Shown in pieces: positions 14,623 through 18,801 of a stretch of DNA of 18,801 bases; within the stretch, counting starts at the first letter, position 1, and the number at the start of each line of letters is the position of its first letter. A program made the translations under genes and the position numbers. Under the pieces are notes generated by a model that ran no database searches, was not told where the DNA came from, and saw only the letters and a program-made list of their open reading frames with translations. Origin of the DNA: JAVJSU01 sp040219275 (GTDB lineage Bacteria; Chloroflexota; Anaerolineae; Aggregatilineales; Phototrophicaceae); NCBI GenBank assembly GCA_040219275.1, contig JAVJSU010000092.1:1-18801 (forward strand), given 5' to 3'.

Positions 14623-16350
14623 ATGGGTCGCCGAAAGTCAAAACGTTTACCACCAAAACCCGGCTGGGCAGTCTATTTAAGAACCAGCAGCGAAGATGCC
14701 CAAAATCCTGAAAATTCACAACGTCGTCAGCGCCATACCATCGAACGATCCCTTTTTACGCTGAACGCTTTACCAGTGTTTGGTGAATACATTGATAACA
14801 TCAGCGGTCGATATGCTGATAATCGTCCTAGTTATCAGCAAATGCTCAAAGATGCACGCGCAGGTAATTTCTCTCATGTGGCTGTTGAAAATGCCGAACG
14901 TTTTGGACGAAACGACGCGGAAGCATTGCTGGCAATTGATGAACTAGATGATCTTGGAATAAGTGTCCGATTTGCGGACTATCCTGATCTCGATCCGATT
15001 GATCCCGATGATCGTATTCTTGTGAGTCTTTCCTTTACGCTGGCACGCCGTGAGTCAATTAAATTAGGTCAGCGCGTAACCGGTGGATTACATGCTAAAC
15101 TGCGAAGCGGTGGCTTCGTCGGTAAAGCACCGGATGGTTATGTGAATTGCGAAGAGAAATCTGAGCAACTCGATAAAACGAAAGTAGGACGCTATCTGCG
15201 CTGGATTGAACCTGATCCAGTACAGATCAAAGTCTGGCGTTATGCGTGGGATTTACTCCTGACTAATCAATACACGCTAGCAGAAATCTGTGAAAATTTA
15301 CATGCAAGAGGCTATCGTTTTCGGAGTGGACGCTCATTTGTCACTATTCGTCCAGATGGTAAACATCAAGTAGCCGCTAATGGTTTATCTCGCGCCTTCA
15401 AGAACTGGTTCTATGCCGGTTGGGTTGTCAGTAAAAAAGCCAATATTCCACCCAAAACCGTGGTCGGGCAATGGAAACCAGTAGTTACGACAGAAGAATT
15501 TGAACAGGGACTTTCAATTCTTACATCCCGCCAGAAACATCGCGCCCGCGGGGGGCTAAAACACAATTATTTCTTACGTGGTTTAGTCTATGTGGAACTC
15601 GAGAATGGAAAGATTGTCCGGCTGAGATGCTCCACTCCAAATGCCTCGCGTTCCAGCGGCGGAACCTCTTACTATTGTATAGCAAGCAGTAATGTCAACA
15701 TTATGTGTCACATTGTAGATGATCAAATTCAGACAGAAATCATGAAAATCCAGGTTGACCCCAACATGATTCCAATCATTCGACAAAGTTACACCGACGA
15801 AGTCTCTGAAACACTTGGACGAATGCGACCCAGTCAGAGAGCCGGTCTCGAGCGCAAATTGAAAGAGGTTAACGATGAAGAGGCACGCTCATTACGTCTT
15901 TATGCGATTGGCAAGATTTCCGATCGCGTGTGGGATAACTTATGGCAGGAGTGGCAAGATAGACGTCAAACACTGCGTCATGCACTTGAATCAGTACAAG
16001 TACAAAATGATACCCATGTTGAGAATCTAGACGTTGCACTCACGATTATTGAAAAAGTCGGTATACTATATAGTAGATTAGAGCGTGACAGTCAAAGAAA
16101 GCTGTTACGTGAGATGGTCGCCAAGGTAATTGTTTGCCCAAAAGGAAACATACTAAGGATGGAATTACTACCACCGTTCGCGTATCTGAAAGATGTCATA
16201 GATCGTGTGCGGCAAAGTAGTGAGGATACCGGAAGAAAAACAAAGACCAGCACGATGGCTGGTCAATGTTCGAGTTATATCTCAGTAGATGCCCCCACCG
16301 GGAGTCGAACCCGGGCACAAGGTTTAGGAAACCTCTGCTCTATCCTCTGA
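14623..16350 (+). CDS. Large serine recombinase (element integrase); C-terminus reads into tRNA-Arg
   Basis: This is a 575-aa protein. The resolvase/invertase catalytic domain (about 14-165) shows YLRTS with the nucleophile Ser22, SGRYADNRPSYQQML (61-75) and ENAERFGRN (89-97), plus the long helix SLSFTLARRESIKLGQR. A recombinase domain follows (about 165-310, GGFVGKAPDGYV). Next comes a zinc-ribbon region (about 318-365) that keeps Cys336, Cys352 and Cys362 but lacks the usual first CxxC pair, then a coiled-coil (about 395-480). It catalyses site-specific integration, and excision with a directionality factor. The last 19 residues (557-575) are simply the antisense of tRNA-Arg, and residues about 538-548 cover that tRNA's terminator, so the natural C-terminus is uncertain. 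It is probably co-transcribed with the 48-aa ORF. Confidence 0.92.
   Translation: MGRRKSKRLPPKPGWAVYLRTSSEDAQNPENSQRRQRHTIERSLFTLNALPVFGEYIDNISGRYADNRPSYQQMLKDARAGNFSHVAVENAERFGRNDAEALLAIDELDDLGISVRFADYPDLDPIDPDDRILVSLSFTLARRESIKLGQRVTGGLHAKLRSGGFVGKAPDGYVNCEEKSEQLDKTKVGRYLRWIEPDPVQIKVWRYAWDLLLTNQYTLAEICENLHARGYRFRSGRSFVTIRPDGKHQVAANGLSRAFKNWFYAGWVVSKKANIPPKTVVGQWKPVVTTEEFEQGLSILTSRQKHRARGGLKHNYFLRGLVYVELENGKIVRLRCSTPNASRSSGGTSYYCIASSNVNIMCHIVDDQIQTEIMKIQVDPNMIPIIRQSYTDEVSETLGRMRPSQRAGLERKLKEVNDEEARSLRLYAIGKISDRVWDNLWQEWQDRRQTLRHALESVQVQNDTHVENLDVALTIIEKVGILYSRLERDSQRKLLREMVAKVIVCPKGNILRMELLPPFAYLKDVIDRVRQSSEDTGRKTKTSTMAGQCSSYISVDAPTGSRTRAQGLGNLCSIL
16231..16264 (-). terminator. Rho-independent terminator of tRNA-Arg, inside the recombinase reading frame
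   Basis: The stem GACCAGC (16245-16251) / GCTGGTC (16258-16264) has a 6-nt loop. On the minus strand it is followed by TTTGTTTTTC (16235-16244). It begins 26 bp beyond the tRNA 3' end and fits a tRNA transcript exactly. It is not usable on the plus strand, where no T tract follows. Confidence 0.85.
16231..16290. other. Candidate attachment-site (attL) region
   Basis: The recombinase gene ends abutting and overlapping a tRNA gene and its terminator, the typical geometry of one end of an integrated element. The crossover probably lies at or just left of the terminator, or inside the tRNA 3' part. No second copy of the tRNA 3' end was seen elsewhere in the window, so the other end lies outside it to the left. 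Serine recombinases share only about 2 bp of core, so the exact junction cannot be placed. Confidence 0.35.
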
Positions 16351-16361
16351 GCTATGGGGGC
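16290..16361 (-). tRNA. tRNA-Arg (anticodon CCT)
   Basis: The minus strand folds fully. The acceptor is GCCCCCA/TGGGGGC, the D arm GCTC/GAGC, the anticodon arm GAGGT-TTCCTAA-ACCTT with CCT at positions 34-36, the variable loop GTGC, and the T arm CCGGG-TTCGACT-CCCGG. The discriminator is A (16290). CCA is not encoded. It reads AGG arginine codons. Length is 72 nt including the discriminator. Confidence 0.97.
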
Positions 16362-16694
16362 AGAAAAACTTTGTATAAGCATACTAAATCAACAAGGTCA
16401 ATTCAATCCTCCACTTCACTTGAATAATCCTCTGAACGCAACACGCTTATCAGTTAAACGTATTCTTTAGAAATTGTGAGCCGAAATTAAGTCTAGTGAC
16501 AGATTGCTGGCAAAGATCATGACATTCTATCCGCTGAATATCTCAGGATCATATGTTAATGTAAGAGTGTTCGGCTTATGACATAAAACCATCCACATTA
16601 GAACAATTAAAAATTAGATTTTCTTCCGCTAAAGTAACTTTATTGTGACGCTTTTACAAACTGTTTTCACCTATTTACATCAAGGGTCATCATC
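16362..16694. other. Intergenic region between tRNA-Arg and the SLC13 permease
   Basis: No gene is seen in these 333 AT-rich bases. The left end holds the tRNA promoter (16373-16401, minus). The right end holds the permease ribosome-binding site (AAGGG at about 16682-16686). No convincing promoter for the permease, riboswitch or terminator was found. Confidence 0.6.
16373..16401 (-). promoter_or_regulatory. Sigma70-type promoter of tRNA-Arg
   Basis: On the minus strand TTGACC (16396-16401) and TTATAC (16373-16378) are separated by exactly 17 bp. The -10 lies 11 bp before the tRNA 5' end, giving a very short leader. This shows the tRNA still has its own promoter and is not driven from the element. 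Confidence 0.82.
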
Positions 16695-18608
16695 ATGGAA
16701 ATCACAACTGATATGTGGATCGTGCTAGCAATTCTTGCAGTGGCGATCTTATTATTTGTTACAGACTGGCTACGTGTGGATGTCGTTGCGCTTGGCGTGG
16801 TGATTGCATTGATGTTGACTGAAATCTTGACACCTACCGAAGCTATTGCCGGTTTCTCTAGTTCAGCAGTACTCACTATCGCGGCATTATTTATTGTCGG
16901 AGGGGCAGTTCTGCAAACCGGTCTTGCCGGTGTTATTGGACAACGCATCCTCAAAATTGCGGGCACGGATGAAATCCGGCTTACAGCAGTAATTATGATT
17001 GCTGTCGCCCTACTTTCAGGTGTAATGAGCGATACTGGTACTGTTGCTGTGTTACTCCCTGCCATCATTGGGCTAGCATCTAGCGCGAAGATTAGCCCAT
17101 CAAAATTGCTTATACCCTTATCATTTGGGTCGTTACTCGGTGGTGCGATGACACTCATCGGTACGCCACCCAATATCATTGTGAGTAGCCTCTTACGAGA
17201 AGAAAACACTCGACTGATCTCTGAAAGTTTAGAGCCAGTATACACACCGTTCGAGTTCTTTTCTTTTGCGCCTATCGGTATTCTGATGCTCATCTGCGGT
17301 ATTTTGTTTATGATTACTATCGGGCGACGTATTCTGCCAGATTATAAGTCTGAGAGCGATTCCGAGGAATACGAATCGCTAGAAGAATTAGCAAACCGCT
17401 ATGAACTCAATAGAAAAGTGGCATATGTCCGTGTACGGAGTAAATCACCCTTAAAAGACATAACCTTATCCGCGTCTAAACTCGGTCATGAATACAACCT
17501 GACGGTAATGGAAATCGAACGCCCAATTGCCGCACAATCTGTTGCTAGTTTCGGCAATCAAAAAATCTTAATCGAAAAAACCTACCCTGAACACATCTTT
17601 CCAACTGCAACAACCGTCATCAAGCAAGATGACATCCTTGTCATTCAAGGTGAAGAAGAAGACCTGCAACGTGCCGTTCAAGATAAAGTGCTGGAAATTC
17701 AAGAAAATCGCGATTACAACAACGATGAAGGCTTTATGAATCGAGTACGCGGGATTGCTGAGGTACTTCTACCTCCACGCTCATCGTTGCTCGGTAAAAG
17801 CCTAAGCGATACACGCTTTGCCCAAACATTCAACCTGAATGTTCTTGAAATCCGCCGACCAGGGAATATTGAACGTCTAGATTTGCAAAACGAGAAATTA
17901 GAATTCGGTGATATCTTGCTCGTTCAGGGCATGTGGGATGACATCATGACTCTAAAAAGCCGTAAACAGGATTTTGTCGTCATGGGACAACCAGAGGCAA
18001 TGGTAGCCGCCATCCGTACCCGTAAAGCACCGATTGCGGCAATGATTCTGCTTGCCCTGCTCGCTATACTCATCCTTGATGCGATCCCCCTCGTCACAGC
18101 CGCTTTACTGGGCGCATTTGTGATGGTCTTAACGGGTTGTCTCAGTATGGATGAGGCCTATCGTGCAATTGATTGGAAAAGTATTGTACTTATTGCGGGG
18201 ATGTTACCGATGGCAACCGCTTTGGAGAAAGTGGGGCTGGTTGATGAAATTACATTTCAGGTCACCAGTGGATTAGGGAGTGGAGGACCCTATGTAATGC
18301 TAGGTGGGTTGTTCCTGCTAACGTCACTACTCACACAGGTGCTATCCAATACAGCTACTGCGGTGTTGGTTGCGCCAATTGCACTGGCATCCGCCCAACA
18401 GCTTGATGTTCAACCCTATGCCTTCCTAATGGCAGTCGCTATTGCGGCATCAATGGCATTTGCATCACCCGTTGCGTCACCCGTTAATACCCTGGTACTC
18501 GGCGCAGGGAATTACAAATTCGTTGATTACATCAAGATCGGTATACCGATGATTGTGATTATGTTTATTATCACTATGATCGCAGTTCCCATTGTCTTTC
18601 CATTTTAA
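16695..18608 (+). CDS. SLC13-family permease with central TrkA-C (RCK_C) domains
   Basis: This is a 637-aa protein. The N-terminal membrane half (about 1-212) has the re-entrant loop motif as MSDTGTVAVLLPAI (111-124) and SFGSLLGGAMTLIGTPPNII (143-162), characteristic of the SLC13/DASS and ArsB/CitMHS-like ion transporter superfamily. A cytoplasmic insert of about 220 residues contains two TrkA-C-like beta-alpha domains (around 240-325, with VRVRSKSPLKDITLSASKLG, and 340-425, with LPPRSSLLGKSLSDTRFAQT). The C-terminal membrane half repeats the motif as LSNTATAVLVAPIALA. The family moves carboxylates, sulfate or other anions, usually with Na+, and the TrkA-C domains are thought to be regulatory. 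The substrate cannot be read from sequence. ATG at 16695 follows AAGGG. It lies beyond the tRNA and is probably host chromosome. Confidence 0.9.
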   Translation: MEITTDMWIVLAILAVAILLFVTDWLRVDVVALGVVIALMLTEILTPTEAIAGFSSSAVLTIAALFIVGGAVLQTGLAGVIGQRILKIAGTDEIRLTAVIMIAVALLSGVMSDTGTVAVLLPAIIGLASSAKISPSKLLIPLSFGSLLGGAMTLIGTPPNIIVSSLLREENTRLISESLEPVYTPFEFFSFAPIGILMLICGILFMITIGRRILPDYKSESDSEEYESLEELANRYELNRKVAYVRVRSKSPLKDITLSASKLGHEYNLTVMEIERPIAAQSVASFGNQKILIEKTYPEHIFPTATTVIKQDDILVIQGEEEDLQRAVQDKVLEIQENRDYNNDEGFMNRVRGIAEVLLPPRSSLLGKSLSDTRFAQTFNLNVLEIRRPGNIERLDLQNEKLEFGDILLVQGMWDDIMTLKSRKQDFVVMGQPEAMVAAIRTRKAPIAAMILLALLAILILDAIPLVTAALLGAFVMVLTGCLSMDEAYRAIDWKSIVLIAGMLPMATALEKVGLVDEITFQVTSGLGSGGPYVMLGGLFLLTSLLTQVLSNTATAVLVAPIALASAQQLDVQPYAFLMAVAIAASMAFASPVASPVNTLVLGAGNYKFVDYIKIGIPMIVIMFIITMIAVPIVFPF

Positions 18609-18691
18609 GTTCAAGTCATTATGCTGGTAACTCAAAGCAAAAGGAACCTAAATACTTTCACCTGCTCAGTTGCAAGGTTATAAAGTCGCTC

Positions 18692-18801
18692 GTGAAAACC
18701 GCATTGGGCTGAAACCCCAATGCTAAAATGATTTTCAAAACCCCACTGAAGTGGGCTGTTTTCACAAATATACGGGAAGAATAGCCTGCTTCAGCAGGGT
18801 T
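18692..18801. repeat. REP-like cluster of nested hairpins
   Basis: An outer stem GTGAAAAC (18692-18699) / GTTTTCAC (18758-18765) encloses three inner elements: hairpin GCATTGGG/CCCAATGC (18701-18723), a short AAAAT-G-ATTTT dyad (18725-18735) and hairpin CCCACT-GA-AGTGGG (18742-18755). A further hairpin CCTGC-TTCA-GCAGG follows (18785-18798). The last two share a pattern when read on opposite strands (ACCCCACTGAAGTGGGCT and ACCCTGCTGAAGCAGGCT). Such GC-stem palindromes with CTGAAG cores are typical of dispersed intergenic repeats, not of protein genes. They begin about 80 bp after the permease stop. Confidence 0.7.

Noticed and set aside
1..16230. Second copy of the tRNA-Arg 3' end marking the far end of the element
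   Set aside because: I scanned for the T-arm sequence and found none; the other end, if it exists, is left of the window.
16667..17293. 208-codon minus-strand frame over the permease
   Set aside because: Antisense of the hydrophobic SLC13 sequence; Ser/Thr/Ile-rich with no start signal.
1..18801. CRISPR array, rRNA, or IS element
   Set aside because: No regularly spaced repeats, no rRNA-like sequence and no transposase frame or terminal inverted repeats were seen.

Overview
The window looks like one end of an integrated conjugative or mobilizable element in a bacterium that is probably a member of the Chloroflexota (Anaerolineae-like). This assignment is inference. It rests on exported proteins with Thr/Pro-rich stalks, TTG starts behind strong AGGAGG ribosome-binding sites, a TIR-FGE protein, actinobacterial-like regulatory genes, and REP-like hairpins at the right edge. 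No rRNA or housekeeping marker is present to confirm it.

Layout, left to right. (1) 1-131, minus: the first 43 codons of a small pilin-like membrane protein, the start of a transfer operon that continues off the window. (2) 468-2048, plus: a TIR domain fused to an FGE-sulfatase (C-type-lectin-like) domain. Its last 30 or so codons have the composition of a diversity-generating-retroelement (DGR) variable region. (3) 2121-7845, minus: a tightly packed four-gene unit encoding a Thr/Pro-stalk carbohydrate-binding-like protein, a lipoprotein, a large VirB6/TrbL-like polytopic protein and a single-pass membrane protein. This is most likely the envelope part of a type IV secretion apparatus. Regions (1) and (3) each start behind a near-identical 33-bp repeat, so the two units are probably co-regulated. 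(4) 8120-9457, minus: an AT-rich exported beta-propeller gene with its own terminator. (5) 9679-10969, minus: two orphan NarL/LuxR-type response regulators. (6) 11221-12070, plus: two overlapping EspR-like XRE regulators, convergent with (7) 12041-14163, minus: an operon of an ImmA/IrrE metallopeptidase, a 7-TM MAB_1171c/DUF6545-like protein and a divergent PAP2-like protein. (8) 14435-16350, plus: a 48-aa ORF and a large serine recombinase. The recombinase frame runs antisense into (9) tRNA-Arg(CCT), 16290-16361 minus, which has its own promoter and terminator. (10) 16695-18608, plus: an SLC13 permease with a central TrkA-C region, probably host chromosome. (11) 18692-18801: REP-like hairpins.

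How it may work together (inference): the recombinase inserted the element beside the tRNA-Arg gene. The XRE/ImmA module and the response regulators probably control the element through two operator systems visible in the DNA. One is a composite operator (GGTAATTTTACC plus CAAAATGTCCTATTTTG) found in two control regions; the other is the paired ACTGTAA repeat ahead of both transfer units. The TIR-FGE protein sits between the transfer units like a defence cargo gene.

The points most worth a second look are the DGR-like tail of the TIR-FGE protein, the recombinase/tRNA overlap, the two operator families, and the XRE-XRE / ImmA-7TM-PAP2 module.
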